From Acephala macrosclerotiorum (taxonomy: Eukaryota > Ascomycota > Leotiomycetes > Helotiales > Mollisiaceae), in contig MU119221.1 of the NCBI GenBank assembly GCA_014904845.1, forward strand, positions 124,001-188,000: 64,000 nt of DNA. Direction: 5' to 3'. Numbering within the stretch: the first letter of the stretch is position 1; every line of letters starts with the position of its first letter. Of this stretch, positions 47,498 through 61,269 are shown piece by piece. The translations under genes and the position numbers were made by a program. The notes under the pieces are model-generated. The model saw only the letters and a program-made list of their open reading frames with translations, did not search any database and was not told the DNA's origin.

Positions 47498-48452
47498 TGT
47501 TTGAGCCTTCGAAGTCGAGATCTGAGGTCAGATCTCGTGGAGAGTATATGACGGAAAAGAACCCTTTATCTAAATGTAAAATCAAATCTCAAGATTTCGC
47601 AATGCATTTATACAACACGTCGAGTAACGGTAGTCAGCAACCCACTTCCCTACATTCTCCCAACAGTGATTCTTGTGATCGTGATGGATATCGAGGACTC
47701 TCTTTTGATACCTCCCCTTTCTAGACTGACTTCAGGGGGATTCTGTTGCACTTCGTCAAATCCATGACGCCGACATCAGGAGGGAAGGTCTTATGTAAAT
47801 CATTTGTCAGAATGTCTTCTAGATCCCCTGCTTCTGCCCAATATTTGGTACCGAGTGGTCCGAGCCGTGGGTATCCACTTCCGAGAAAGCACTGCTGTAC
47901 AGAACCTTTCCCTTGCTAGCGATATTTATGAGCCACATCGAGAATAAAGGGAAATTCAAGGAAGATGGGGAGCTTTTAGCTATGCTTGACGTGATGCCGA
48001 TAAATTTGAGGTAGGAATGGGAAGCGGAAGATAATAGGGAGGGGAGAACATGAAAAGCAAGTGGGGATTCCTGGGGAGAGAATGTGTGTTGGGGGCTAAG
48101 TCGTTTGAAGACGCTGATTGAGCGGGTGGAGGGAGAGTGGTTGGATTCAAGGGCGGCGGAACTTTGAGAGAAGGGGTGTGTGAGGCCAAAGTATCTGTCC
48201 TCGGATTACTGGGGCGACTAGACGAATGTCTAAGAGAAAGTGATGACTTTCTTGACAAGCATGGAGTTCAACCTGTGATGGACATTACCAGAATTCGTAT
48301 TCAACTAGTAGCCACTGCTGGATTATAGTTCCCCAATACTAAATTTAAAGTCTAGGTAGGAATTTGAATTATACAGCTGAGGTTGAATTATCGTATGTAG
48401 AATTATTCCAGGAATTGAAAGGGATATAATCTGCTCGTAGTCTAATGCCGCT
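47498..48452. other. Intergenic between convergent genes
   Basis: About 0.95 kb of 3' flanks. Small open frames are present, but none shows a motif. Confidence 0.4.
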
Positions 48453-49429
48453 CTATATGCCAATAAGATGCGTTGGGGAATAACGCCTGTACCTTGCTCT
48501 CCGTCTTGATAACTGTAAGCGGCCAAAGTCAGTATAGCTTCAACGAATGGGTCACTCCTCATTAGGATGGGACGAACCTCAATAACTGAAGCCCATGTCA
48601 ACAGCACCACTATCTCCCAGGCCTCGCCAAACGCTTCCACAGTCCTTATCCGTAGCCTACCTCTCTTCTTCCACTTCAATAACCCCTTCCCCAAATATTC
48701 ACAAAGAATTATATCCTCTTTCCCCTGCTCCACCAGCACCAAATCACCCTGATCATCCATGATATTATTCCTCGTCCTTATCCAATTGAACGTCTTCGTC
48801 ACCCCATTAGCCACCTCATGCACAAACTCATACTTCATATGCGTCCAGAAGCCCGTATTGCCCATCCGCTCCCAAACCATCTCCTGAGGTCGCCCATCAT
48901 AATCCCCAACTCCAAAGGTATTCTTTCCTTGTACCGGTATATGCGCCGCGCCCAAACTCTTGCCACTCTTCTCACTTCCTTGCCGCAGGACTACACCCGG
49001 AACATTTGGGAGTGAGAAACGGTGCTCCACGTAGTAGTAATGTCCAGTATCAGTCAAGTTCAACGGGCATACTCGCAGGTTCGTGAAAGATGCATCGTAC
49101 ACGACATATTCCATAAACTCTTCATCATCGAGTATGTCGAGTCCGAAAGCCGCCGCAACTGAATCGTAGTATTTTGACTTCGCAGGTGTACCGACGGACT
49201 CGAAAGGGTTCGCTCTCTCTTGAGATGGTGTCGGGGCTGGTCTTGCGTCGACTTCGGGTGCGGTTCTGTCGAAGCGGTGGTCGAGACTATATCGTGGAGT
49301 ATCTGACAGACTGTGTCGTAGAGGCGTGTCTACGAGAACCTTTTGTTGGGGCGGATCTGCGAATTTGACCTCTTGGTTGTTCTCGAGGGCTGACTGAATA
49401 GCCGCGATTCTGTCGCGCAGTTCTACCAT
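48453..49429 (-). CDS. Tubby/LOR-like fold protein
   Basis: Two exons, 49429-48578 and 48512-48453 (303 aa). The unspliced frame would run to 48323, but splicing at GAG|GTTCGT with a CTGAC branch and TTACAG acceptor gives the short basic tail LSRRRARYRRYSPTHLIGI that is usual for this group. An N-terminal coiled stretch (MVELRDRIAAIQSALENNQE) and a disordered region precede a beta-rich domain from about residue 105: NLTDTGHYYYVEHRFSLPNV, then FWTHMKYEFVH, FNWIRTRNN and KGLLKWKKRGRLRI. This pattern matches fungal proteins with a tubby-C-terminal/LURP-one-like barrel that may bind phospholipid. A hydrophobic helix (WEIVVLLTWASVIE) precedes the tail. The fold assignment is moderate, and function is unknown. 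Confidence 0.68.
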
Positions 49430-50566
49430 TGGAAAGAAGAGGATATAAGACGAACAGAAGCAAGAAATGGAATGTCACTGCGCACTCGCGCGTGGAGCAA
49501 AGGATATCTTGGCCATCTTTTGATTTCCCACTTACCGCCTCCGTAAATTTATTGCGCAAAAGGCTTGGTTAGTCATGTATATCAACAACAGGGGTTCGGC
49601 CAAGTTGAGGATATCGAGCAGATAAGGTAGCATGACGCCGTCGGTGTTTGACAGCTGCTCTAGTCCGATAGTGGGACGAGTTCGTCTTTTATCCGTTGTG
49701 GCAGGTGGAAATGCAGTCGTTAAGTGGTGCAAACCCCGCCACATAAACTCTTTTGCCCGAACCGAACCGGCAATAAGTAGTCAGCGAGCATAATACGGGT
49801 GTTAATGAAGGTATCTAGTATCTTCTGTGAGGGAATTTTGCACCAATAGAAGATGTTGTTGTCTGCGAAGGTTGGCTGATGAGAAAACGGGGAGGTGTAA
49901 AGTTCGAAGCCGAGAGAAACGTTGCCGAGCCGGAGTCGAGTTAATCCGAGCTTTCGCGAGACTCACGTGCGGTGTTCGAGAAGTATTTTCATTTCCACAA
50001 AAGCTTTTGGCTTTTGACTTGACCACCCATTGAGAGAAAGCGAAACGAAATTTAGAGTGTAACAGTGTCTTTATGGTTCCGATATCCTGATTCGTCTTTT
50101 TGGACGAAGTATAGCACCATGTGACTTGACTTAAGTGGACACACAAAGCGGCACTAAATAGAACCCACGAAAACATCATCTCTATTCGGCGGTCAAAGCG
50201 AGGCATCAATCCACCTTCGACTGTCACAAGAATACATAGAAATAAGAAACAGCTTCTGCTCTACTCGACTCTATTAGATGCAGATTTTTATAATTTGTCT
50301 CAGGTGATAGTAACGCTGGTGCAAAGGGAGCCTCTGTGCTCAACCCTCGATCTAGTGCTGCTTTTCTTTCCGTCCACCGGAAGCCCCCTTTTGTTGCACG
50401 TCTCAGCTCGCAAAAATAGGACTTGTTGCACATCGCACTTAGGCAAAAGGTGATCTATTCTTAGACATAGGATTTAGTCTAGAATAACTTGATGGCATCG
50501 ATTTTCCTTTCTTTGCTCATCCCGAGTGAAGTTGTCCTCGCGCCTGCTTTTGTTGTTTACTCTGGC
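49430..50566. other. Intergenic, nothing recognised
   Basis: About 1.1 kb between the tubby-like gene start and the 3' end of the decarboxylase-like gene. No RNA gene, repeat or convincing ORF was found. Confidence 0.4.
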
Positions 50567-51670
50567 CTAGAGAACAAAAGACTCCAGTGTATTCGGTGCA
50601 AATAACTCCTCTGCTTTGAACCTCCTCTTTGCAAGCCCTTGATTATACGAGTACTCTAAGAACTTCTCAATGACGTGCTTATTCTCAGCGAAGCCATCTT
50701 TCCACCACCTTGCGTCTCCTCCCATGAGCCTTTGTGTCTCCTCAACATGATCTTCCAACCAAGGCAGCATATAGCGAAGAGCAGACCTTTCTCGGAGTGG
50801 TTCATATGCCATCTCCAGTGATTGTGCAAATGCTTTGGTCAAAGTCTTTGCAATCCAAGGATTTGCTTCGTATGCACTTTTCTTGATCGCAACAACATGC
50901 ATGATTGGGAATATCTTCGTCCGCTGGTAGTAATCTGCTTCGACTTTCTTGAAGTCCGGAAATAGTCGGGTGACGTTCGGAGATCTGTCGAAGGATGATG
51001 GACGACTGGCGCTAAAGATTGCATCGATCTCTCCGTCCTCGAGCATTTGTGAAAGATTCTTGCCCTTCGCTATGGAGGTAACTTTGACATCGGTAGGCAG
51101 GGAGTGCAGAACTTTGCTAACTCTTTCGGTCTCAGAGGGCTCTATAGCACCCACGTAATAGTGTATGCTGCTGACTGGGACATTATATTCTTCTTCTATG
51201 ATCCCTCGTTGCCAGACAGGAGCGGTCACTGCAGAGTGTTAGGCAGGACCTCCGCCACTGTCAAAGAATCCACACTTTGGTACTCTGGTATGCCAACCTT
51301 CTTGCCCTTCAGGTCCTCTGGTTTCGAAATTACGGACTTGGAATTGATATACATGGATTGATGACGGAAGAATCGTGAAGGAAAAACTGGAAGTGCGATG
51401 AACGGAGGATTATCTTGATTCAAAGTCAAGACGTAGGAGGATAGGGAGAGTTCGGAAACGTCGAATTCTTGGAAGCGTAATTGCCGGAAGAAGCTATTGC
51501 AGATGACAAATATCAGATACAGATCTTGCTCGAGGGACTGGCTGAGCTTACGTCTCTTCGACACGAAAGTTCAAGAACGTGAGCTTGATTCCTTCCGGAC
51601 GCACTCGTCCATCTTCGATCGCTTTCATTCGATCATAGTCCCAACATGCGAAGGAGAGTTTGAGTACCAT
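50567..51670 (-). CDS. 4,5-dihydroxyphthalate decarboxylase-like protein
   Basis: Three exons: 51670-51552, 51493-51276 and 51228-50567 (332 aa); both junctions close in frame, the second rebuilding VGIPEYQMTAPVWQRG. The fold is that of periplasmic-binding-protein type II. Key segments are LSFACWDYDRMKAIEDGRV at the start, FQEFDVSELSLSSYV, PVFPSRFFRHQSMYINS, the GKKVGIPEYQ loop, GEIDAIFSASRPSS and FPIMHVVAIKK. These match the family annotated as 4,5-dihydroxyphthalate decarboxylase in bacteria and fungi, which removes one carboxyl group to give protocatechuate; many fungal members are untested. No signal peptide was found, so it is cytosolic. It is divergent from a Zn(II)2Cys6 regulator gene, with 209 bases between starts. 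The activity is inferred from the family. Confidence 0.85.
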
Positions 51671-51879
51671 CTTAACTTCAAGCGTGGCGTAAGATAAATT
51701 GAACGAAAGGACTATTGGGACGACCCTATTGTCAAGGCCTAGTGAAGTCAGCGTGCACCCCGCTCGGGATGTCTGCTCCCACAACGCGGGGTTGACGGAG
51801 AGCGCATCCGGTAACCCTTGCAGATACCGCAGTTGCCTTCCTCTCCTTCCGAAGTTCACGACAGAAACCTGTCCGCAAG

Positions 51880-54199
51880 ATGTCAGAGGAATCGACCAAG
51901 AAGCATCGGCTCGCATCTGGTCAAGCTTGCATCAGTTGTAAACGAAGAAAGGGAAGATGCGATGGGGAGAAGCCAACGTGTGGCCCGTGTCGAAGCCGGC
52001 TGGTTACGTGCCAATATTCGGAGACGACATCGTAAGAACATTCCTTCCCTTCGAGATAATCTTACATACTCCAGATCACTGACTTGGCGAAGCAATACCC
52101 AAGGACTAGAGCCTCCCAGCAAACGAATTGCGACAAGCTCAACGCCATCAGCGACCAGATCTCACGTGCAACGTTCAGACCCTGGCTTCCCTCCTTCCAA
52201 TGGCGCGTCAACGACAGATGGCATGGGCCTGCTCTGGAGTGCGGCATCAGATGTGTTCCGCTCTTCCAACCAAAATGCTCTGCCCCCGATCGTCCAACCC
52301 AGCGCTACACGAACTAGTGGTGAAGATGTACTGAGGCACAGCGTGCACTCTTCTCGTGCAGCTTCGGCGGAACCTGACGGCTACTTTGGGGACTCATCAA
52401 CGTTTGCTTTCGTGTCAAAAGTCCAACCCGGATCGATTCAGGGCGAGAAATCTGGAGTCGCTGAAGGTCACCAGAGACATGCTTCCGCTCTTCAGAGCAT
52501 CTTGACCACCAGCGTGGAATCTGATTCCCAAAGATTCGAGCTTCCAGAACGTCAATTCGCAGATGATTTGGTCGATGCATACTTTGAGCGTGTTCATCCC
52601 TTCTATCCTTTCATCCATGAAGGTAGTTTCAGAGTGCTGTATGAGAGAATTTGGGCACACTCGTCCAGCCCAGTTTCTGCAACGAGCCTATCATGGCAAG
52701 CAGTCCTCAACCTAGTCTTTGCTCGCGGGTGTGAGTTTTGCACTACAATCCCGGAGGAAGAGTTAATAAACACTCTATCCCCTTTCGTCGATCGTGCTCG
52801 AACTATTATATTCTCTCAGGTATTCAAGCGTGGAAATTTGGAGCTAGTTCAAGCGTTGCTTTTAATGTGTCAATACTTACAAGGAACTTTGGAGTTCAAT
52901 GAATGTTGGAATCTGGTTGGGTTAATGATTCGCACAGCTATCAGCATTGGGTTGCATCAGAATCCCGAAGATGCACCACTCACTCCGATCGAGAAGGAGG
53001 TCAGGAAGAGGGCTTGGTGGGGTTGTTTCATTCTTGATCGGACATTGAGTATGAAATTCGGACGTCCTCCCTCGATCCAAGCCGCTGAAGAGATTGATGT
53101 ACCATATCCTCTCGCCGTGGACGATCAATACATTGTCAACGATTCCTTGGTACCACGGCAGCCATCGGGCCGTCCTTCGACCACGGCCTTATTCATCCAT
53201 ACCATCAATTTGGTGCAGATCGTCGACAGCATTCTGCGAGACCTCTACACCACCAAGAAGATGCCAGCTAAGACCGCGAAAGATACGCGAAGTGCAAAGT
53301 TATCAGCAAGTCAGTCTCACATCGTTGGACATGCTGTCCTGTTAGATGGAGACCTGCGGACGTGGTGGGATGAAGTGCCAATTCACTTGCGACCAGACTC
53401 CAACACTGCTGATGGTCTAGTATTTCAACGGCAAAAGATCGTTATGCAGATTAGGCAAGCATTCGAATTCCCTGTTACTGTAGTGACACTGACATTGCTA
53501 TTCCGATAGATATTTTCAGATGCGTCTTCTTCTGCAGCGTCAGTTGCATGTCATTTTCAGTCAACAAGATATCGATGATGACTTCCTCCGAGACGTTGCC
53601 ATCGCAGGGTCTCGAACTTGCATTAAACTTGCTTGCGAATCGGTCAAGTTGATCTACACTTACCATCGCCACGGAATCCTCAACTCTCTATGGTACAACT
53701 TGCATTGTAAGTTCTTGGCGATGCTTGGCTGCGATCACTTTTGACTCATAATGCAGATGTATTCGCATCTGTGGGCGTGCTTATCACTCTCCAATCCATG
53801 AACAAAGGCAAACTCGATCTCCTAGGATGTGGCCAAGAGCCCGAGGCTTTCGGATTGGGGATGGAGTTCTTGCAAGACGCCAGCAAAACGAGCACTTTGG
53901 CAGCCAAATATGTTTCCGTCCTCAAGCGTGCAATTTTAAGGAGCAAGAAAAGCGTCAGACTAGAGAATGCACCAAGAGGCAATGCTTCCACAGTAGGGAG
54001 TTCAGTTCTTGCCAGTTTGGAGAATCCTCGAGATCCCGTGAGCTCTGCATCTCAACCGTCGTGGCAGAGCACTGGTGTCGGCAACTTTCACGCAGCCATT
54101 GACCTAGATGGAATGAATTTCGAAGATTTCCTTCTAGGCCCAGGATTTAAACAAGATTCCCACTCTCTCGAATATCCTGGTGGTGGTTTCATGCTCTGA
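51880..54199 (+). CDS. Zn(II)2Cys6 transcription factor
   Basis: Four exons: 51880-52031, 52075-53454, 53510-53706 and 53757-54199 (723 aa). The binuclear zinc cluster is at residues 17-44 (Cys17, 20, 27, 34, 37 and 44; spacing 2-6-6-2-6) in ACISCKRRKGRCDGEKPTC. The fungal-specific middle homology domain follows at about 190-450: DDLVDAYFERVHPFYPFIHE, then LVGLMIRTAISIGLHQNPED, then RKRAWWGCFILDRTLSMKFG and RPPSIQ. The second intron (53455-53509) is GC-AG (AG|GCAAGC to GATAG) and closes exactly onto RYFQMRLLLQRQ. The position between a decarboxylase-like gene and a flavin hydroxylase gene suggests that it controls them. The effector is unknown. Confidence 0.93.
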
Positions 54200-54880
54200 G
54201 CCAGTGATTGAACAATTCTTACTGAGAGCAGAGCCGTATTTGGAACGAGGAGAGTGAGTTGCTGCTCGAGACTTGGATACGAATACTTTTCATCCTCACA
54301 AGCCTGGAAATCTGAGCCAATTCGCAAAGTTGTACTACCTAGAGAGTTGTTTCCTTGCAGTAGATACATTTGTCCTGATTGGCTGCCAGCCTACTAGCAA
54401 GAATTTCCACTTCCGATCCGCGGTTCGGAACGGCTTCTAATACCCCGCAATTCGGACATCATCCAATGCATAGGTAGTGCTGACATTCACGTACCGGGAC
54501 GGTATTTTGACGCCTTTCTTCATCTATCCACACTGTTAGGTTCTTGTAGTCCTGAGATACGCTGTGTCAAGCTCTCGAAAAGAGCGGCCAGCCGTGAATC
54601 TTCTCAACGTCGCCGCCGCACCTTTATCCGAAATTGAAATTTTCGGAAGCATTCCCTCTGTTATGCCCTGGTATAAATCAATACACTTCCCATCACTCTT
54701 CCAGACTTACCAACGATACTTGCAGATCTCAACTCAAACTTCTCTCATCACCATCACGTGTCCTAAAACGGCCCCAATTCGGACCCACCACTTACTCCAT
54801 CAGACTCCTTAGGAATTATAGAAGGCAGCATTGACTTCTCTCCGAAATCAGCATTTCAAGACACCGGCTCTTCTCCTACC
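54200..54880. other. Intergenic, promoter of monooxygenase
   Basis: About 0.7 kb between the regulator and the flavoprotein gene. A GGTATAAATC element at about 54670 could be a TATA box. A CGG-half-site pair with a few bases between (TCCGCGGTTCGG, about 54416-54427) is compatible with binding of a zinc-cluster factor, but this is weak. Confidence 0.3.
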
Positions 54881-56982
<2,102 letters not shown>

Positions 56983-59004
56983 AATGGGGAGTTTTAGAAC
57001 AAGCGAGGCGGGGCGGGGAGTGTACTGGCAAGTAGCGGGGTATACATTTTAATTGTTCGGCCGCGTATTAGACTCTGCAATTAATAGGGCCTATTCAAAT
57101 ATACTATATCGGAAGCATTCCTTCAATATTCTTGTAGCCATCGGCTTTGATCGTAGGTCAAGATCAAATGGGTTTCAAAATTTGCTTTGCTCCGACTGCA
57201 AGAATAAACATCGATACTGGAGCTTTTCCAGAGTCCCAATGTACTGTACTCTACACGACCTGGCTGTAGCAAGGGAAGTAGCGGCAGAAATGCTATTGCG
57301 GGAAGCTAAATCTGAATTCTTTTGACTGCTTTCGCAATCGTGATTGTGGGTCTGTTACGCCAGAATTTTGGATGATTTGGATTTCAACTTTAAAGAAAAA
57401 AAGAGACTAAATGGATAATAATATATCGAATCGATTGCTTCAAAATTTCTTAGTTATGAAGTAGCCTTTAGGTCTGACGCTCGTATTGGACTTTGAAGAA
57501 ATCGAAGCTGATTCGATGAGATTTTGGTACCCTGAAAGTTGTCCAATTAAAATGCACTTTCCCCTTCTGGGAGGACCGGGAATACGAGATGCACGGTCCC
57601 ACAACCCTCACACGTATACAGTGCACACTCACACTCACACTCTCACTCACATATAATAAAGCCAGCATCGCGACCAATATTCATGAACGAAGCTCCCATC
57701 ACTTTGAGCGCCAGGCTGAATACTTCCTTCTCAATTTGTCCGCGCTGACGTGAGCCTCCGAACATGACGGCTTGTACGAGTATCTCTTTCGTCAGATGGT
57801 CAACGATGCGATCGCGTTCCGCAACGATTCGCCAGAACAGCACAAGGACTTCGGATATACGCGTGTACCGAGTCCGACAAGCTCTACGAGCATGGCATAC
57901 GTAGAGCTGAACTCATATCAAGGCTTGGAACATACATACGGGCAACGACAGGAGGAAAGCGCCTTTGTACGACTTTGCAGATGCCAAATTGCCTCGGAGT
58001 CACGGATGCGAGAGTACCTCTGTATAACTCGAAACCTCTCCTCGATTGCTTTGCTGTGAGTTGCTTTGGATAAGACGGATACATATGATATCCACAGAGA
58101 TCGTCAAAGGCTGGCAAAGACTTTTATGGAAACCATGCGACCCGTCCCACACTGTGCACCCAGTCGACCACTTGCTATCAGCCGCCGGCAATCCAGGTAC
58201 TAAGGATAGCGAGCCTAAGTATCCGCCAGTCTGTAGGTAGGCTATTCGATCCTTCGTACATGCAGGATGATACCTTTTGTGGGGGGCGAGGGGGAGGTTT
58301 ACATAAACTGCATGTGAAACTCCTGGCCTCGCCTGGACACGGTGGCTCTCTGCAGTTCTTAATACCTTCTTGGGTCTTTAAAGCCAAGGTACTACCAGAT
58401 GATTGGGTTTCACATGGTCGAAGTACGATTGTGGCCCTTCTAGTGGCTACAATTCTGTGCCTGGTTTACTGGTCGCTCTGCAAAAGCGCCGGCACCGACA
58501 CCTTCAGCTTAATCTCCGCCCCCCGAGGTGACGATCCCCGCCACGCGGACCTGTGGGTATGGCTTTCTTGCAGTAGCATACCAGCTGGCCTTTCCTGAGG
58601 AGTCTGGTGGTCGCTGCTGGTGGCGGCTTCCTTGATGTGATGCCGCCAGCTTCGGAACCCCTCCGCTGACGTCCATGAAACCCCGCAAGCTCGCTTCCAA
58701 GTCGTGTTAAGCATGCTGAATTTTATTTCCGTCGCTTCAAGTCCTCGGCGCTCGGCGTTTCCTCGAGACTAAATTCTCACTTCTCTCTTGGTTGTGGCAT
58801 CTCGATAATTATCACAGGGCTGTAGTCAGCTTTCAAGATTACTTGGCTGGCGTTGACGAGCCATCCCTGGACTGAGGAAACTCAGACAAGACTCGGAACC
58901 TCCGCCAAAGTTTCGTCACAAGATAAGCACACTTGAATACGCCATAGTCGTATATCTCGCCCTCAAGCATTCATCGTGAGCACTCTTTCATCGTCATATT
59001 TATC
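56983..59004. other. Intergenic, 2 kb
   Basis: No gene can be supported. A short CA/CT-rich stretch (CACTCACACTCACACTCTCA) lies near 57625-57650. The segment just before 59005 is the leader of the P450 gene. Short open frames at 57772-58059 and 58260-58598 have no motifs. Confidence 0.4.
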
Positions 59005-60748
59005 ATGGCTGTCTTCGAGAACTACTCAATGTCGACCTTGGTGCTATTCTGCATCACCAGCACCTACTTTATCTACCGACTGGCTCTGTATGTCATAGCC
59101 GCCCAGCGACGCAACAAGATCATCCGTGATAACGGGTGCAAGCCGTACAAGAACTACCCTCACAAGGATCCCATCTTTGGTTTCGATCTTTTCTTCGAAA
59201 ATTCAAAACTCTCAAAGACCGGCGGTTTCTTGGACAAGATCTGTGAACGCTATGCTCGCCAAAACACATGGACGTATTCTCAGCTCCTCCTGGGAGAGCG
59301 AGTGATCAATACCGCTGAGCCTGAAAACATCAAAGCCATTCTTGCAACACAGTTCAAAGACTTCGAGCTGCCTCCTCGTCGAAAGGCTGCTTTCCAACCG
59401 ACCTTCGGACATGGAATTTTCACGACCGATGGCGTAGAATGGGAGACTTCAAGATCTCTCCTTCGTCCGAACTTTGTGAGAAGCCAAATTGGAGATCTCG
59501 ACACTTTCGAGAAACACATCTCCAATCTCATCGCCAGAATACCCCGAGATGGATCGCTCGTCGACCTACAACCTCTTTTCTTCATGCTCACCATGGACTC
59601 TGCGACCGAGTTCTTGTTTGGTACAAGCACTGATGTTCTGCTCAACGACGAGGCCAGCGCCAGAGGAGAGAGGTTCTCTGACGCTTTTAGCTATACAACG
59701 GAGAGAATAGGATTGGAAGCCAGAGTTGGTAAGTTGGCTGTCATGCTCCCGAACAAGCGATACGACGATTCCATCAAATTCGTACACGAATACGTGGGCA
59801 ACTACGTTCAGAAAGCTGTCGACTTGAGAAATGCTCCTTTCGGTGCGGAGAAGAAAGCTGAAGAGGGACAAAAGTACGTTTTCTTGGAGGAGCTGTCGAA
59901 GACGGGAATGGTTAAGAAGAAGATCCAAGACGAGTTGTTGAATATCCTTCTTGCTGGTCGCGATACGACTGCGAGTTTACTGTCCTACACGTTCTATATT
60001 TTGGCTCGCCGCCCAGACGTTTTCGAGAAGTTGAGGGCTGAGGTGATGACGCTGGGCTTGGAACGACCAAATTTTGAACAAATTAAGAGTTTGAAATACT
60101 TGCAGTATACCTTGAATGAAGGTTAGTACTCTGTCATTCTGGGGCTTGCAGAACTGTTACTAATATTTGCAGTTCTTCGACTTCGACCAATTGTCCCTGC
60201 GAACGGTCGATGTGCTGTCCGCGATACCACTCTTCCGGTAGGTGGAGGTCCTGACGGCAAATCTCCCATCTTTGTGAAGGCTGGCCAGCCAGTCAACTAC
60301 CAAGTATATATAATGCATAGACGAAAGGATCTTTATGGCGAGGATGCGATGGAGTTCAAACCTGAGAGATGGGAGTCATTCCGACCAAGGTAAGCACCCT
60401 CGGCATCAATTTCTGGAACATCGCAGCTGACGTTGTATATAGTTGGCAATACCTTCCATTCAACGGCGGCCCACGAATCTGCATCGGACAGCAATTCGCG
60501 TTGACAGAAGCGTAGGCCTCCTTTTATCACTCATTATTGACAAGAAATTTCGTCCAAAGAATTCATCTTTCATCCCAAGTCAGCGTGATAGGCTGTACTG
60601 ACAAAACCATAGTTCGTACACCATCATTAGAATCCTTCAAGTCTTCAAGGCTGTCGTGCCACAAGGACCGAACACACCTCTCTTGGAGCAATTGACCCTC
60701 ACATCGGCAGTACGAGGAGGGGTTCAGGTTGCACTGACCCCAGCTTGA
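59005..60748 (+). CDS. Cytochrome P450, CYP52-like
   Basis: Four exons: 59005-60121, 60173-60389, 60443-60511 and 60613-60748 (512 aa), all in frame. An N-terminal membrane anchor ([20 protein letters not shown]) is present. The I-helix oxygen motif is AGRDTT (317-322), ExxR is Glu372-Val-Leu-Arg375 (rebuilt across intron 1), and the haem loop [10 protein letters not shown] has Cys458. Other markers are [20 protein letters not shown] and [12 protein letters not shown]. The sequence resembles the CYP52/CYP539-type clan of fungal P450s that oxidise fatty acids, alkanes or related chains at the ER, with electrons from P450 reductase. It may belong to the aromatic cluster on its left, but 2 kb of non-coding DNA lies between, so that link is weak. 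Confidence 0.93.
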
Positions 60749-61269
60749 GGGTTGGGAAATGACGAAGGGTCTTGTTTTGCGGTATGCATGGGCGTTAAGG
60801 ATGGTTTGTTGGGCGAGGTGGTAAATTTGTTGTTAAGGCAATGAGAATTTACCGTTACAGTTTACCTCACGCCGAATCCCCGCATTCACTTTTAAACTTC
60901 ACTTGCACTTTCAGGCTGAGGTTCTGGAGATGTCGCTTTTAGGGAGGCGTGCATTGGTTCGGGGCCCAAATCCGAACATCGTCCAATTGGAGTTTTGATA
61001 TGTCGACCCCAGCGAATGTGGCTTGCGCTCCCAATCACATCCTGACAACATATCGCTCTCCGGAACATGTCCTGTCGGTAGCGTTCAATGGAGGCTGTGC
61101 AACCATAGATGTGAGGCTCGCGGTGAGTTGGTTCCCAGCCCCGACCTCAATCGTTGACTTTCTCACAAAAGCCTCAACTATCATTTCATGTCCACCAGCA
61201 CGAATATCAATCTACAAGAAACTTTTTCTATTCTATATTGTTCAACAAGCGCGGTTAGATGCTTGAGTA
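60749..61269. other. Intergenic, nothing recognised
   Basis: About 0.5 kb between two + strand genes. The open frame at 60949-61266 is unsupported by any motif. Confidence 0.4.

Noticed and set aside
48323..48577. C-terminal extension of the tubby-like protein without splicing
   Set aside because: The extension has no family resemblance. Splicing at 48577-48513 gives the expected short basic tail with good branch and acceptor sites.
54416..54427. CGG palindrome as a proven binding site of the zinc-cluster regulator
   Set aside because: CGG half-sites are very common. One pair with arbitrary spacing is not evidence on its own.
57600..57660. CA/CT repeat as a telomere-like or regulatory array
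   Set aside because: It is short and imperfect, and does not match TTAGGG; it is a simple-sequence patch.
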